From JANSWY01 sp965228955 (lineage in GTDB: Bacteria > Bacteroidota > Bacteroidia > Cytophagales > Cyclobacteriaceae): DNA of 64,000 nucleotides. Positions within the stretch are counted from its first letter, which is position 1. Each line of letters begins with the position of its first letter. The stretch is taken from contig OZ245848.1 in NCBI GenBank assembly GCA_965228955.1, forward strand, positions 3,844,001 through 3,908,000, written 5' to 3'. A model generated the notes under the pieces. It did no database searches and was not told the origin of the DNA. It was given only the letters and a program-made list of their open reading frames with translations. Below, piece by piece: positions 1 through 10,972 of the stretch. The translations under genes and the position numbers were made by a program.

Positions 1-3000
1 CAATTAACGGCATTGACGATGACGGGAACGGCTATATTGATGATTTCATGGGATGGGATTTTGCTGACTCAGACAATGAACCTATAGCAGATCAGGATGA
101 TCATGGCTCGCATGTTGCCGGAATTTCTTCCGCAGAAACAGGGAATGCAATTGGAATAGCAGGAATTGGATATGAAGCCAGATATGTACCGATTAAAATA
201 TTTCAATCTTCAAATGGTTTTTCAAACAACGCTTATGAATCGATCATCTATGCGGCTGATCAAGGATATGATGTAATTAACCTTTCCTGGGGCTCAATTA
301 ATACGTTTTTGCAATACCGACAAGATATTATCAATTATGCTGCGCTTGAAAAAGATGTAGTTATTGTTGCTGCCGCTGGAAATACTCCTGATAATCTAAA
401 CTTCTATCCAGCAAGTTATGACAATGTGCTATCCGTTGCTGCCAGCGACCAAGCAGATAATAAAACGTCATTTTCCACCTACAGCTATCATGTAGATTTA
501 ATGGCTCCCGGGATAGACATTTACTCTACCAAAGATGGAAGTTATGGTACCGATTTTGGGACCTCTTTCGCTTCACCAATGGTAGCCGGAGCAGCTGCTT
601 TGCTTAGGAGTCATTTCCCCGATTGGTCTGCAATCCAAATCATGGAACAACTAAGAGTTACCTCTGACAATGTTTATGATGTAGGAGACAATAGCGATTA
701 CGACAGTCTTCTTGGAAAAGGAAGGCTCAATATTCATTCAGCTCTAACAGACTCAACTTCGAAATCAGTTAGGTTATCATCGCTGGATATTAATAACGGA
801 GTTGGCTCATATGCCTATTTTGGAGATAGCATTTCAATCCTATCTGGTTTTACCAGCTATTTATCAGATATCTCCGGACTAAGTGTAAGTATATCCTGCA
901 GTTCAGAATACGTGAACTTTGTGAATGACCATGTTGAAATTCCCAATCTTGATAGCCTGGATGAAATGGTTTTGAGTGACATTAAATTTGTACTTGATAA
1001 GAATACACCAAATAACGAAAGACTCATCTTCAAAGTTGAATACAAAGCGGATAGTACATACTCCGATTTTGAATTCTTTGAAATTTATACCTCTCCTGAA
1101 AACATCGATTTCGGAGAAGGAAATTCCCAAATCACTGTATTACCAAGTGGAAGTCTAGGCTATGACGACAATGATGTAGACGATGGTGTTGGTTTTAGTT
1201 TCAACGGAGAAAGAATACTAGATAAAATTGGTTTAATAGCAGGTCTTAATGGTGATAGCCTAGTTGACAATTCAATTATCGCTTATAGCCTTACAGCAAG
1301 AAGTTTCGATTTTGAAACTCAGGAAAAAGTAAAGTTCTACAAGCACCCAACTGCTGATTTGCATATTGAGGGGACTTTCAATGACAATGAAAGCAATGGT
1401 TCCATTCTAGGCTTACAATTTGAACAAAAATTTTATGGTTGGAATGATGGGGAAAGTTCAAACAATATTATTGTTGAATACCGAATTACAAACACTTCTG
1501 AGACCGATCATGATAGCTTGTATTTTGGAATATTAAGTGATTGGGATATCGAAGATTCGGTTACTAATGCTGCAGATTGGAATTTCGATCAAAACCTTGG
1601 TTTTACTACCAATTCTGATTCCTCAAAATTTGGTGGGATTGCTCTTCTGACAAATCAGTCGCACTATCACAAAAATATAGATATAACCGATGATGCAGGA
1701 GAGTTCCTTGACGACAATGCAAAATTTGATTTAATATCTTCCAAGGATTCCTCTACTATTTTCAATGCAAATATCAGTCAGATAAATTCTGGCCTAATTC
1801 AATCACTCCAATCCAACCAAAGTGAAAAGATCGCATTTGTAATTTCAGCAGCATCCTCGTATTCCACTTTGATAGATCAAATCGAGCAAGCAAAGTTAGA
1901 TTACCAGGAAATTGAGTCTGCACCAAGGATATCGGATTATGATAATGTTTGTGAATTAACAAACTACTACCTGAATCCAATTGATGGTACTTTGCATAAT
2001 TATTACTCCGATGCGTTCGGAACTAGCTTAATTGGTTCCGGAGATAGTTTGGAAGTTGGGCCAATTGCTGGGGATACCATCTTTTATATTTCAAACATAG
2101 ATTCTACTTATGAGTCAAGCATATATGCTTACAGCATAACAGCAAAAAGTGCTGTTGCCAATTTTGAGATGAGCACTGATACTCTACTGCTTGGAGACAG
2201 TCCTACAAATGAGGTTTTCTTTAATGACCTCAGTAGTGATGTTATCAGCTGGGACTGGAATCTAGGAGACGGTACAATCACAAATATTCAAAATCCTTCA
2301 AATGCATTTAATAGTCCAGGAACTTACGATATTTCACTGGTCATTGAAACGTCATTTGGCTGCATTGATACTTTGACACAACAACTGTTGGTTGCTGAGA
2401 GAAATCAAGCTCCTGACGTTGAAGACCAAACTGTTTGTTTGGGGAACACTATCCAGATTTCTCCAGATAACACAAATCTAATCAGGGTTTACAGGGACTC
2501 CTTATCAAATGAGGTTTTGTTTGAAGGAGAGGTCTTTACGTCACAATCGATTGAGAATGATACTATTTTCTATGTTTCTAACGCTGAAACGGGATTTGAA
2601 AGCTTAAGAGTACCAGTTGAAATTCACGTGAGCGAAATAGATGTCGATATTAGTGTGGAGCCAGACAATACAATTTTGAATGAGGCTGCAATCATATTTA
2701 ATAATAATACTGATAACAGCGCTACTCAAGAATGGTTCGTGGATGGAAACTCTGTAGGAACCTTAGCTAACCAACCATATGAACTTCCGAACAACAATGA
2801 TTTTACTCTCACCGTAAACATTGAAAACTTTCTGGGATGCCAGGAATCTCTTGACCAAGAGATTATATTGACTGAAAGTCCAATGCCATCAGTTTCCAAT
2901 CAGCTGGTTTGTAAAGGAACTAATGTTTTGATAGAACCTGGAAATGGAAGTTCATTCCTTTTTTACGGTGATAGCGAATTGACCGAATTAATTGCAAAAG

Positions 3001-3605
3001 GAGAATCTCTTGAAATTGAAAACATTCAATCTGACACCACACTTTATGTTCAGGGAATAGACAACCTGATCCCTGGTCAGGAGGCTTCTTTGGATATCAC
3101 ACTAATAGATTTTGAAATAAACATCTTAACTACTCCTGATTCGGTCATATTAGACGGACCTCAGTCTGTTACTTTGTCTTCGTCCAATGAGGATATCGAA
3201 TCGTACAACTGGTATATTAATGATGATTTGGTTTCCACTAATTCTAACCCGATCTTATTTTTTGATACACCTGGCGATTACCTCATTACGCTAATTGCGG
3301 AAAACGCAGATGGGTGCATTGATGAAACAAATGTAACCTACAAAGTATCCCTTGAAGAAATAATCACAAACAGTGCGGAAGAAACCGATGAATATCTTAT
3401 CTTTCCAAATCCTACCACAAAGCACATCAAAGTTGCTGAGGGGTACAAGATTTTGAGAATTGTAACTTCTACAGGCAAGGAAAAAGGATTTAAATCAGCA
3501 GATACTGGTATAGTAAATTTGGAGAATTTCACTCCAGGTATCTATTATGTATTTTTAGAAATTGACAACAAGATTGACATTCAGAAACTAATCATTTCAA
3601 GATAA
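1..3605 (+). CDS. Secreted subtilisin-like serine protease (S8) with PKD-type domains and T9SS sorting domain, 5'-truncated
   Basis: The reading frame is open from base 3, and the residues before the first ATG at 48 (a calcium-loop-like NGIDDDGNGYIDD stretch) continue the peptidase S8 domain, so the true start lies before the window. The catalytic His is in HGSHVAG (codon 102-104) and the catalytic Ser in GTSFASP (codon 564-566). The catalytic Asp should lie upstream and is not visible. After the protease come long beta-rich regions, including a PKD-like repeat (WDWNLGDG, about codon 740) and repeated Ig/PKD-like units. The last ~75 residues (FPNPTTKHIKV to the end) fit a type A T9SS C-terminal sorting domain. 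It is inferred to be exported through the type IX system as an extracellular protease. Its substrate is unknown. Confidence 0.93.
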   Translation, partial: INGIDDDGNGYIDDFMGWDFADSDNEPIADQDDHGSHVAGISSAETGNAIGIAGIGYEARYVPIKIFQSSNGFSNNAYESIIYAADQGYDVINLSWGSINTFLQYRQDIINYAALEKDVVIVAAAGNTPDNLNFYPASYDNVLSVAASDQADNKTSFSTYSYHVDLMAPGIDIYSTKDGSYGTDFGTSFASPMVAGAAALLRSHFPDWSAIQIMEQLRVTSDNVYDVGDNSDYDSLLGKGRLNIHSALTDSTSKSVRLSSLDINNGVGSYAYFGDSISILSGFTSYLSDISGLSVSISCSSEYVNFVNDHVEIPNLDSLDEMVLSDIKFVLDKNTPNNERLIFKVEYKADSTYSDFEFFEIYTSPENIDFGEGNSQITVLPSGSLGYDDNDVDDGVGFSFNGERILDKIGLIAGLNGDSLVDNSIIAYSLTARSFDFETQEKVKFYKHPTADLHIEGTFNDNESNGSILGLQFEQKFYGWNDGESSNNIIVEYRITNTSETDHDSLYFGILSDWDIEDSVTNAADWNFDQNLGFTTNSDSSKFGGIALLTNQSHYHKNIDITDDAGEFLDDNAKFDLISSKDSSTIFNANISQINSGLIQSLQSNQSEKIAFVISAASSYSTLIDQIEQAKLDYQEIESAPRISDYDNVCELTNYYLNPIDGTLHNYYSDAFGTSLIGSGDSLEVGPIAGDTIFYISNIDSTYESSIYAYSITAKSAVANFEMSTDTLLLGDSPTNEVFFNDLSSDVISWDWNLGDGTITNIQNPSNAFNSPGTYDISLVIETSFGCIDTLTQQLLVAERNQAPDVEDQTVCLGNTIQISPDNTNLIRVYRDSLSNEVLFEGEVFTSQSIENDTIFYVSNAETGFESLRVPVEIHVSEIDVDISVEPDNTILNEAAIIFNNNTDNSATQEWFVDGNSVGTLANQPYELPNNNDFTLTVNIENFLGCQESLDQEIILTESPMPSVSNQLVCKGTNVLIEPGNGSSFLFYGDSELTELIAKGESLEIENIQSDTTLYVQGIDNLIPGQEASLDITLIDFEINILTTPDSVILDGPQSVTLSSSNEDIESYNWYINDDLVSTNSNPILFFDTPGDYLITLIAENADGCIDETNVTYKVSLEEIITNSAEETDEYLIFPNPTTKHIKVAEGYKILRIVTSTGKEKGFKSADTGIVNLENFTPGIYYVFLEIDNKIDIQKLIISR

Positions 3606-3657
3606 ATGTGATGTTTTTATGCAGTCTATCTTAGATTAGATATATTTATTAAGTCAT

Positions 3658-5430
3658 ATGGAAAACACAGTGATTCGTTACCTAAATCCATTTTCTACTG
3701 GCTCACTTGAAGATAAACTTTTTAGATTGGGTGTGTTATGTTTTCTGATTACCTGTTTATTGGGAATCATTCAAAACCTCTTTGTGGAAACCAATCCCCT
3801 AACCTATTACATCTATCTTGCTGGAGTCGTAATATTTGGCTTCATCTATTACCGCAGTATGACTGTGTCCATTAAAATAGTTGGGAAGGCCTTCTTCTTA
3901 ATTGTTGCTGCAGTTTTGATAAGTGTTGGCTATTTTCTGAAAGGTGGAATCACAGGTTCTGAGGTACTCTTATTTCCATTGTTTATTGTTCTTGGCTTCC
4001 TATTTCTAAGCGCAAAAAGATACTTGTACTTTGTAATTGGTGTAGCAATCCTAATTGTTGCTCTATTTGTAGTTGAGATGCTTTTCCCTCAATACATTAC
4101 CGGACAAAGTACTTTCGATGTAAAACAAAGAAACTTTTTTTCGGCCTTATTCCTACTAAGTTCTATCTCAGGAATAACCATGTACTTTTTCCGTAAGTAC
4201 TACGACCAGGAAAGAAATAAATCAGAAGAGAACCAGGAGGCCTTAGAGGGGATGAATACCTTGCTGAGAAAAGTAAGTGATGAAGCTTTAACAGCAACGA
4301 AAGCAAAGTCAGAATTCCTCGCCAGTATGAGTCATGAAATCAGAACACCACTGCATGGAATAATTGGAATGACTGATATTCTGAAGGAGACTGAACTAAG
4401 TGAAGAACAAGCTGATATCGTTGATTCTGTTAAGGTAAGTGGAAATATCCTGCTCAATATAATTAATGATATACTTGACATCTCAAAAATTGAAGCTGAA
4501 AGGTTTGAGCTTAGTGAAGCTAAGTTTGATATAAGAAAGACTTTGAATGAGGTGCTTTCGGTTGTTAGACCAAAGACATCTGAGAAGAATGTAGACCTTA
4601 CCTTTACCATCAGCAAAAATGTCCCTAAGAATCTTTTAGGAGATGAAAATAGACTGAAGCAAGTTTTACTAAATATAGCAGGAAATGCAGCTAAATTCAC
4701 TAGTAAAGGTTTTGTACATATTGAGCTAAAGTCTAAAGAAACTGAAGAACCTGATTTAGTAGTACTGGAGTTCAACGTGGTAGACTCTGGAATAGGTATT
4801 TCTGAAGAGAACCTCAAAAACCTATTTGATCCATTCTTCCAGGAGGATAAAGTAAGGCACAATAATATGGGAGGTACCGGTCTTGGTTTGGCCATCACCC
4901 AGAAGATTGTGGATCTTATGAAAGGGAAAATCACTGTAAAAAGTACCGAGAAACTTGGTACGACCTTTACTGTCGTAGTTCCATTCAAACAGGATAACTC
5001 CGAGGATGAAGTTGAAACTAAACCAACAGCAGCTTCCGGACTTGACCCAATCAGATCAGATCTAAGAATACTCGTTGCTGAAGATTTCGAGATTAACCAA
5101 AAAGTAATTCGTATGATGCTTGAAAAACTAGGCCTTCAAGCGGATTATGCAGTTAATGGCAGAGAAGCAATAGAAATGCAAAGAAAGTCGAGCTACGACC
5201 TTATTCTCATGGATATTCAAATGCCTGAAATGGATGGTATTGAAGCAACACGACTTATTAGAGCAGAGGGAACTTCAAAATTAGATCCTGTAATAATTGC
5301 AATGAGTGCAAATGCATTAAACAGTGATCAAGATGTAGCCTTTGTAGTTGGAATGAACGACTTCATTTCTAAGCCTGCCACTTTGAACAAAGTACATGAG
5401 GTATTGAAAAAATGGGAAAGCCCAAACTAG
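3658..5430 (+). CDS. Hybrid sensor histidine kinase/response regulator
   Basis: This is a membrane-bound two-component sensor with its own receiver domain. Residues 1-180 hold about six hydrophobic segments with no extracytoplasmic ligand domain. A short coiled coil (about 185-220) leads to a HisKA domain whose phospho-acceptor is His226 in SMSHEIRTP. The HATPase_c domain follows (N box LLNIAGNAAKF, G boxes DSGIGIS and GGTGLGLA). A C-terminal REC domain (about 470-585) carries the phospho-acceptor Asp519 in LMDIQMPEMDG and a conserved Lys in FISKP. There is no DNA-binding output domain, so signalling may go to an Hpt protein encoded elsewhere. The gene stands alone, 52 bp after the protease and convergent with the TonB receptor. 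Confidence 0.94.
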   Translation: MENTVIRYLNPFSTGSLEDKLFRLGVLCFLITCLLGIIQNLFVETNPLTYYIYLAGVVIFGFIYYRSMTVSIKIVGKAFFLIVAAVLISVGYFLKGGITGSEVLLFPLFIVLGFLFLSAKRYLYFVIGVAILIVALFVVEMLFPQYITGQSTFDVKQRNFFSALFLLSSISGITMYFFRKYYDQERNKSEENQEALEGMNTLLRKVSDEALTATKAKSEFLASMSHEIRTPLHGIIGMTDILKETELSEEQADIVDSVKVSGNILLNIINDILDISKIEAERFELSEAKFDIRKTLNEVLSVVRPKTSEKNVDLTFTISKNVPKNLLGDENRLKQVLLNIAGNAAKFTSKGFVHIELKSKETEEPDLVVLEFNVVDSGIGISEENLKNLFDPFFQEDKVRHNNMGGTGLGLAITQKIVDLMKGKITVKSTEKLGTTFTVVVPFKQDNSEDEVETKPTAASGLDPIRSDLRILVAEDFEINQKVIRMMLEKLGLQADYAVNGREAIEMQRKSSYDLILMDIQMPEMDGIEATRLIRAEGTSKLDPVIIAMSANALNSDQDVAFVVGMNDFISKPATLNKVHEVLKKWESPN

Positions 5431-5455
5431 GCTCTCCCCTTCTATTTTGACCTTG

Positions 5456-7804
5456 TTAAAATTCCAATCTATAACTTAAGTTAGGGAACATTCCAAGTTG
5501 CTCATCTGAGCCGATTTGACCAGAGAAAGGATTGTAATATCTTCCTGCTTCATTTAGTCTTCCAGTCAGATTCTGAACATTTAAAGCTATAACTTGTGTC
5601 GTCTTTGGCTTATTTCTAATGTATTTAATTCCAAAATCAATTCTCCAATAAGGATCTAATCTCTCAGCATAAGCGTTTTCAAAATTCAGAATGGTATAAC
5701 CATCATCTCTTGATTGATTCAAATCAATTGGGATAAACCTGTTGTTTCCAGAGGTAATTAATTTGGTATTGATACTGATCAAATTGTTTTTGCTCTTACC
5801 CACTTTAAATTCCTTACCACTAATAACATTGAATATGTAGTTGCTGTTGAATCTAGTATTTCTCTCAATATCATCAGCCGCAGTATACTTTGATTCAAAA
5901 ATCGAGCCCGTAAATACCAGATAGAAACCTTTATTGAAAAACCTCTCAGCTGTTAATTCCAATCCATAGTTCCTACCTTTTCCTTCATTAACAAGCGTAT
6001 CTGTCACAAATCCACCAGACATGTTCAAAATACTAGCCATTCCACTACCTGGTTCATCAGGTCTTGTATTAGGCCTGATTGGTACATCGTATAAATGCTG
6101 ATAATAAACTTCAGTTTTCAATCTCCAGTTCTGACCTATCGATCTCTCATAACCGATTACATTATGGTAAGCCTTCATCAATTCAAGATCTTCGTTCGGC
6201 CTAATCAAATTGCCTGAACCATCTTCAATAGTAGACAGGTAAGTACTTATCGTTTCTTGTTTACTATGAATCCCTGTGCCGAAGCTTAGAGTCTGTTTAT
6301 TATCAAGTTTGTATCTCATCCCAAACCTTGGCTCAATAGAATAATTATTATTGAGCATCAACTGTAGATAATGCAAACCTGTATTGAAGGTTAATCTCTC
6401 ATTTAATCGATACTGCCATTGACTATAGGCCTGGAAAGTTCCGGTATTGCCTTTGGAATCAACATCCGTAATTAATCTATCCAGTTCATAATCAAATTCT
6501 CTTGATTTAAGATTGTAACCGGTATGAGAATAGATCACTCCAGAACGAAGAGTGTTTCTGGCACTAAGCTTTGAGTTGATCAAGATTGAAAACCTGATTG
6601 TATTATCAATAAAATCTTCTGCATAAGTTTCTTTCACAGCAACTGAATCTTCATCATACTTGATTGTTCTTTGATGGGCAGACAGCTTGCTTTCCAGATA
6701 TGTGTTTTTGTTCAAATAAAAAATATGTGATAAACCACCAACTCCTAATAGGTTTCCTGCCCTCCAGTTATAATACTCATCAATTTCTGGGTCTGCAATT
6801 TCTTTATCTACACTAGTTCCGCCAAGTCCCCAAACAGAGAAGGTTCCAAGTTTTTCAGTGGGAAAATTAAGTTTAAACGATAGATCAGAGAAAGTGATAT
6901 CCTCATTTTCATCCAGTATTTTAATTCCAATATGATCAAATAAAGCTAGAGTGGAATATCTATAATTAATTAGATAAGAACCTCTTTTATTTGCAGTGAA
7001 AGGTCCCTCCAACGCTGCAGCTACTCCCAAAAAACCTGCCTGAAATGCATATTCTCTTTTTTGATTGTTCCCGTTTCTCAATGAAATATCGAATACTCCA
7101 GAAAAAGCATTCCCATATTCAGCTGGAAAGGCACCAGTGAAAAAATCAGAGTTAGATAGCATATTATTACTTAACATGCTGATACCTCCTGCTGCAGATC
7201 CTACTTCAGCAAAGTGATTTGGGTTTGGAACTTCAACACCTTCAATCCTCCACAGCAATCCATTTGGCGAATTACCTCTGATTACTATCTCATTTAAAAT
7301 ATCATCACCACCTGTTGTAACACCAGCGAATGATAATGCGGCTCTGGCGGGATCATCAAAGGTAGCTGCATACCTGCTTGTTTGTTCCACACTAAAAGAA
7401 AGTGCACTTACAGAAGACAATTCATTGATTGGCTCGCCACGATTGTCATTTGCAACTATTACCACTTCTTCCAGCTTACTGAGCGATTCAGTCAAGCTAA
7501 TATTTAATTCAACCTGTTTACCACTTCCAACAAGTATGTCGGATAAATAAGCATCCTCATATCCGATATAGGTTACCGCTAAATTGTGTCGTCCAACCTG
7601 GACTTTAGGAATAAGGAACTCACCATTAATATCTGTTACCGCTCCCTGAAGAGGATCCGTTCCAACAACTACAATGGTAGCTCCTATAAGGGGAGACTCA
7701 CTTTGGCTGTCAATAATTTTCCCTCGAATGGTTTGTGTGAGGTCCTGAGCGTTAATATTGATTGTGCATAGCAAGGTTAACGCGAGTAAAAAAATACGAG
7801 TCAT
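5456..7804 (-). CDS. TonB-dependent receptor with carboxypeptidase-regulatory-like N-terminal domain
   Basis: This is an outer-membrane beta-barrel of 782 residues. A signal peptide (about 1-19, ending INA) is followed by a CarboxypepD_reg-like beta-sandwich (about 24-115, IRGKIIDSQSESPLIGAT), a plug domain (about 125-240) and a barrel that ends in the aromatic residue expected for BAM recognition (YRLEF). There is no SusD-like partner next door, which argues against a glycan SusCD pair, and the substrate cannot be predicted. The protein at 56581-58929 is a clear paralogue of identical length, sharing RYAATF.DPAR, EGVE..NPNH and R.GNNQKRE blocks. Transcription probably starts in the 110 bp before the GNAT gene. 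Confidence 0.93.
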   Translation of the reverse strand: MTRIFLLALTLLCTININAQDLTQTIRGKIIDSQSESPLIGATIVVVGTDPLQGAVTDINGEFLIPKVQVGRHNLAVTYIGYEDAYLSDILVGSGKQVELNISLTESLSKLEEVVIVANDNRGEPINELSSVSALSFSVEQTSRYAATFDDPARAALSFAGVTTGGDDILNEIVIRGNSPNGLLWRIEGVEVPNPNHFAEVGSAAGGISMLSNNMLSNSDFFTGAFPAEYGNAFSGVFDISLRNGNNQKREYAFQAGFLGVAAALEGPFTANKRGSYLINYRYSTLALFDHIGIKILDENEDITFSDLSFKLNFPTEKLGTFSVWGLGGTSVDKEIADPEIDEYYNWRAGNLLGVGGLSHIFYLNKNTYLESKLSAHQRTIKYDEDSVAVKETYAEDFIDNTIRFSILINSKLSARNTLRSGVIYSHTGYNLKSREFDYELDRLITDVDSKGNTGTFQAYSQWQYRLNERLTFNTGLHYLQLMLNNNYSIEPRFGMRYKLDNKQTLSFGTGIHSKQETISTYLSTIEDGSGNLIRPNEDLELMKAYHNVIGYERSIGQNWRLKTEVYYQHLYDVPIRPNTRPDEPGSGMASILNMSGGFVTDTLVNEGKGRNYGLELTAERFFNKGFYLVFTGSIFESKYTAADDIERNTRFNSNYIFNVISGKEFKVGKSKNNLISINTKLITSGNNRFIPIDLNQSRDDGYTILNFENAYAERLDPYWRIDFGIKYIRNKPKTTQVIALNVQNLTGRLNEAGRYYNPFSGQIGSDEQLGMFPNLSYRLEF

Positions 7805-7917
7805 TTTAAAAAATTGAGTTTTTGATCTTGCTTCTAAGGAGAGGTTTAATTTAAAAAGGTTGCCAACTGGCAGAAAAAAAACAGTAATTAGTATATTAAC
7901 CCCTACGAATTCTTTCT

Positions 7918-8346
7918 ATGATAGTTAAGATAGCAACGTCAGATAGCGAAATAAAAGCAGCTCAAGAGCTTCGAATTGAAGTTTTTGTGGAAGAGCAGGG
8001 TATTCCCAAGAATATGGAGCTGGATGAAAAAGATGAAAAATCCACTCATGCCTTAGTAATCGAAGATGATATTGTGATTGGAACAGGAAGGTTGACTCCA
8101 AATGATGATCAATCTGGCACATTATCAAGAATTACAATTAAAAAAGAAGCCAGAGGTAGAGGCCTTGGAGGAAAGATAATGGACACCCTTGAGCAGTATG
8201 CTCGAGACAATGGATTCAAATCGTTAGACTTGACTCCACATGCTTATTTGGAAAAGTTCTATGGAGATTTGGGTTACCACACAATCGATCCAAATGCAGG
8301 AGAAGTAGGTGGCCACCCTTTGATCAAGATGGCCAAAAACCTATAA
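7918..8346 (+). CDS. GNAT family N-acetyltransferase (ElaA/YjcF-like)
   Basis: A 142-residue single-domain acetyltransferase. The N-terminal part (ELRIEVFVEEQGIP) matches the ElaA/YjcF subgroup. The acetyl-CoA pyrophosphate loop is ARGRGLGGKIM (about 81-91), and HAYLEKFYGDLGY near the end is the usual GNAT beta6-alpha4 segment. The acceptor substrate is unknown. The gene diverges from the TonB receptor and ends 4 bp before the end of the convergent permease gene. Confidence 0.9.
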   Translation: MIVKIATSDSEIKAAQELRIEVFVEEQGIPKNMELDEKDEKSTHALVIEDDIVIGTGRLTPNDDQSGTLSRITIKKEARGRGLGGKIMDTLEQYARDNGFKSLDLTPHAYLEKFYGDLGYHTIDPNAGEVGGHPLIKMAKNL

Positions 8347-8350
8347 CTTT

Positions 8351-10972
8351 TTATTCGTCCTTCAACACTTTTGCAGGGTTGGTCCTGGCAGTTTTGAAAG
8401 ATTGAAATCCAACTGTGATCCATGATAACAAGAGTACTGCTATTATTGGGATCAAAAACAAGATGGGGTTCAATGTTAGTCTTTCAGCAAAGTTCTCAAG
8501 CCACTTATCTGACATATAATATGCCAAAGGAATTCCTATCAAAGCTCCAATTCCAATAAGCTTGGTGAACGAGTTGATAATTAAACCTGACAATTGATAT
8601 TCACTTGCTCCAAATACCTTGCGAATAGCTATTTCTTTGAGCCTTCTCTGAAGAGTAAAACTAGCAAGCGCCAACAGACCAAGACAAGCTACAAAAATTG
8701 CCAGCACACTGAAGACCAAAAACAGCTTACCAAATTTTCTTTCCGCTCCATACAATCTGTTAAAGGATTCATCCAAAAAAACATACTCAAATGGCTCCTC
8801 TTCAACAAAACGAATCCATTCCGATTTCACACTCCTGATTACTTCATCATAATTCTTAGATACTCTAATCAACATATGGCCGCCTCCGTAATGTAATTCA
8901 GGCTGAGATATTGATGGTGCGTATCTTAAAAGCATGGATTGTATATCAGATCTCATGGAACCAAACCTGTAATCCTTCAAAACACCAATGATCTTAAAAT
9001 TCTTACCATTACCTCTTGATAATACTTTACCAACACCTGATTCCCAGCCTACTTCCTCTAAAAAAGCTTCATTTACTACAACAGTCGTTGTATCAAGTGC
9101 TCTTGACTTTTCAAAGAATCTGCCCTCTACCAGTGAAAGACCAAGCACTTCCTGGAATTCCGCTCCTACGAATGCATGATATGGCCCAATTTTCTTTGAT
9201 ACATCTTCCACTGTGGTGTAACTCCAGTCGGAGGCTCCACCAGATGGATAATGGTTCGAAATTACCGTACTTTCTACTTCAGGTATTTTTCTAATGCTGT
9301 TTTCAAATGCTGCGAAAGAGTTTTCAGCAGCTACAACATTTTTTACGACCAGAGTTTGATCGGCAGCAATGCCCAGTTCAGCCTTGGTAATATGCTTCAA
9401 TTGCAGATATATAATGAGCGTAAAGGCTAAAAGAACAATTGAAATAGAAAACTGAAAAGTCATCAATCCTTTTTTAAGAAAATTACTTCCAGATTGATCT
9501 TTAAAAACCCCTTTTAACGCTTTAATAGGTTTAATACTGGATAAATAAAAGGCGGGATATGAACCTGCAATTAATCCTGTTACAATCCCTGCTGCAATGA
9601 GAATCAATATGTTATCTACTTGTAAAACTTCCAAGATTGAGAAACTCTTACCCGCTAATTCATTAAAACCAGGCAATATTAGAAGTAAAATTCCCAGGGC
9701 TATTACTAGCGATACGCCAGATATGATAAGGGACTCTGTTAAAAACTGAAACACCAATTGCTTCTTCAAAGAACCAAGAACCTTCCTAATCCCTACTTCC
9801 TTAGATCTTAATGCCGATCTGGAAGTCGATAAGTTAATAAAGTTGATACAAGCGATCAGAAGTATAAAAAAGGCTACAATTGAAAAAATGTATACATTAT
9901 TCTTACTACCTGGAGTCCCTCCAACGGACATCCTGGGATGTTCTAAATGAATATCAGCTACAGGGATCAAATGATAATTGAATTTATAACCATCAGCCAA
10001 ATATTCTTCAAATGAAGCATGCCCTGTAAACTTTACGAGTCCAGGTCCAACATACTTTTCAACAAAGGCCTGAAATTTACTCTGCAGCAAATCAGGATTA
10101 GCATCTGACCTTAATTTAAGATAAGACATAAAATTATTTGCAGTCCAATTACCCTTTGTTGCCCAGGATTCTCTTGGGATATCAACTACAAACTCATATT
10201 GCATATGTGAGTTGCCCGGACAATCAACCACAACTGCTGTGACGGTATGATTTTCACCATCAACCTTCATAACCTGTCCAATTGGGTCTTTACCTTTAAA
10301 ATGATTGAGGGCAAAGCTTTTTGTTACCACGACAGAATTTGGCTTCTTCAGAGCATACTCCTCGGATCCTGCCAAAAACTTTGTTTGAAACACTTCGAAA
10401 AACGTAGAGTCACCAATAAATGCACCTCCTTGCTTAAAAACATGTGAATCGATGTTTACAGTTGCGTCAAATGGTCCATAAAGCCTGGTTCCTGTTTCAA
10501 CTTCAGGAAAGTCCTGGCGCATTTGATATACTAATAACGCTGGAGTGTTAGTTCCACGTTCATTTAATGATACCCGGAATACTCTTTCATGATCAGGGAG
10601 AAATTGATCATAACTAACCTCATCTTTCACAAAAACCATGATTGCCAGGCAGCAGACCACTCCTATTGAAAGCCCCATGATATTAATGAATGAGAAAAAC
10701 TTGTAGCGTAATAAGTTGCGAATTGCGATTTTGAAATAATTTCTAATCATTGCTAAGGATATTAAAGCCGGTATGTCGTCCAGACCCTTCACATACCGCC
10801 ATCTTAAAAATCTAATTACATCCCATGCGAAGAAGAGCCTGGCTTTTCTGGCACCAAGTTTTTCGCAACGGTCCTCAAACAACTCATAGAGATCACCCTC
10901 AATAACTTCAAGAGCTCTCGGTTTACAATACCATTCCAGAAACCTTAAAAATATTTTAGGAGGTTGATTCAT
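8351..10972 (-). CDS. ABC transporter permease (FtsX/MacB type) with PadR-associated prefix domain
   Basis: This 873-residue inner-membrane protein begins with a ~65-residue soluble segment (RFLEWYCKPRALEVIEGDLYELF) typical of 'permease prefix' domains found downstream of PadR regulators. It then has a transmembrane helix (about 90-112), a MacB-type periplasmic core, an FtsX core (about 360-510), a second periplasmic domain and a final FtsX core (about 755-870). No ATPase gene is adjacent, so it must use one encoded elsewhere. Proteins of this kind usually act in export or envelope-stress resistance rather than uptake, but the substrate here is unknown. Its start overlaps the PadR stop by 4 bp (ATGA), implying translational coupling. 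Confidence 0.93.
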   Translation of the reverse strand: MNQPPKIFLRFLEWYCKPRALEVIEGDLYELFEDRCEKLGARKARLFFAWDVIRFLRWRYVKGLDDIPALISLAMIRNYFKIAIRNLLRYKFFSFINIMGLSIGVVCCLAIMVFVKDEVSYDQFLPDHERVFRVSLNERGTNTPALLVYQMRQDFPEVETGTRLYGPFDATVNIDSHVFKQGGAFIGDSTFFEVFQTKFLAGSEEYALKKPNSVVVTKSFALNHFKGKDPIGQVMKVDGENHTVTAVVVDCPGNSHMQYEFVVDIPRESWATKGNWTANNFMSYLKLRSDANPDLLQSKFQAFVEKYVGPGLVKFTGHASFEEYLADGYKFNYHLIPVADIHLEHPRMSVGGTPGSKNNVYIFSIVAFFILLIACINFINLSTSRSALRSKEVGIRKVLGSLKKQLVFQFLTESLIISGVSLVIALGILLLILPGFNELAGKSFSILEVLQVDNILILIAAGIVTGLIAGSYPAFYLSSIKPIKALKGVFKDQSGSNFLKKGLMTFQFSISIVLLAFTLIIYLQLKHITKAELGIAADQTLVVKNVVAAENSFAAFENSIRKIPEVESTVISNHYPSGGASDWSYTTVEDVSKKIGPYHAFVGAEFQEVLGLSLVEGRFFEKSRALDTTTVVVNEAFLEEVGWESGVGKVLSRGNGKNFKIIGVLKDYRFGSMRSDIQSMLLRYAPSISQPELHYGGGHMLIRVSKNYDEVIRSVKSEWIRFVEEEPFEYVFLDESFNRLYGAERKFGKLFLVFSVLAIFVACLGLLALASFTLQRRLKEIAIRKVFGASEYQLSGLIINSFTKLIGIGALIGIPLAYYMSDKWLENFAERLTLNPILFLIPIIAVLLLSWITVGFQSFKTARTNPAKVLKDE

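Noticed and set aside
4332..4988. 218-codon open frame on the minus strand
   Set aside because: It lies wholly within the histidine-kinase gene, whose motifs are in the other strand, and has no domain signature.
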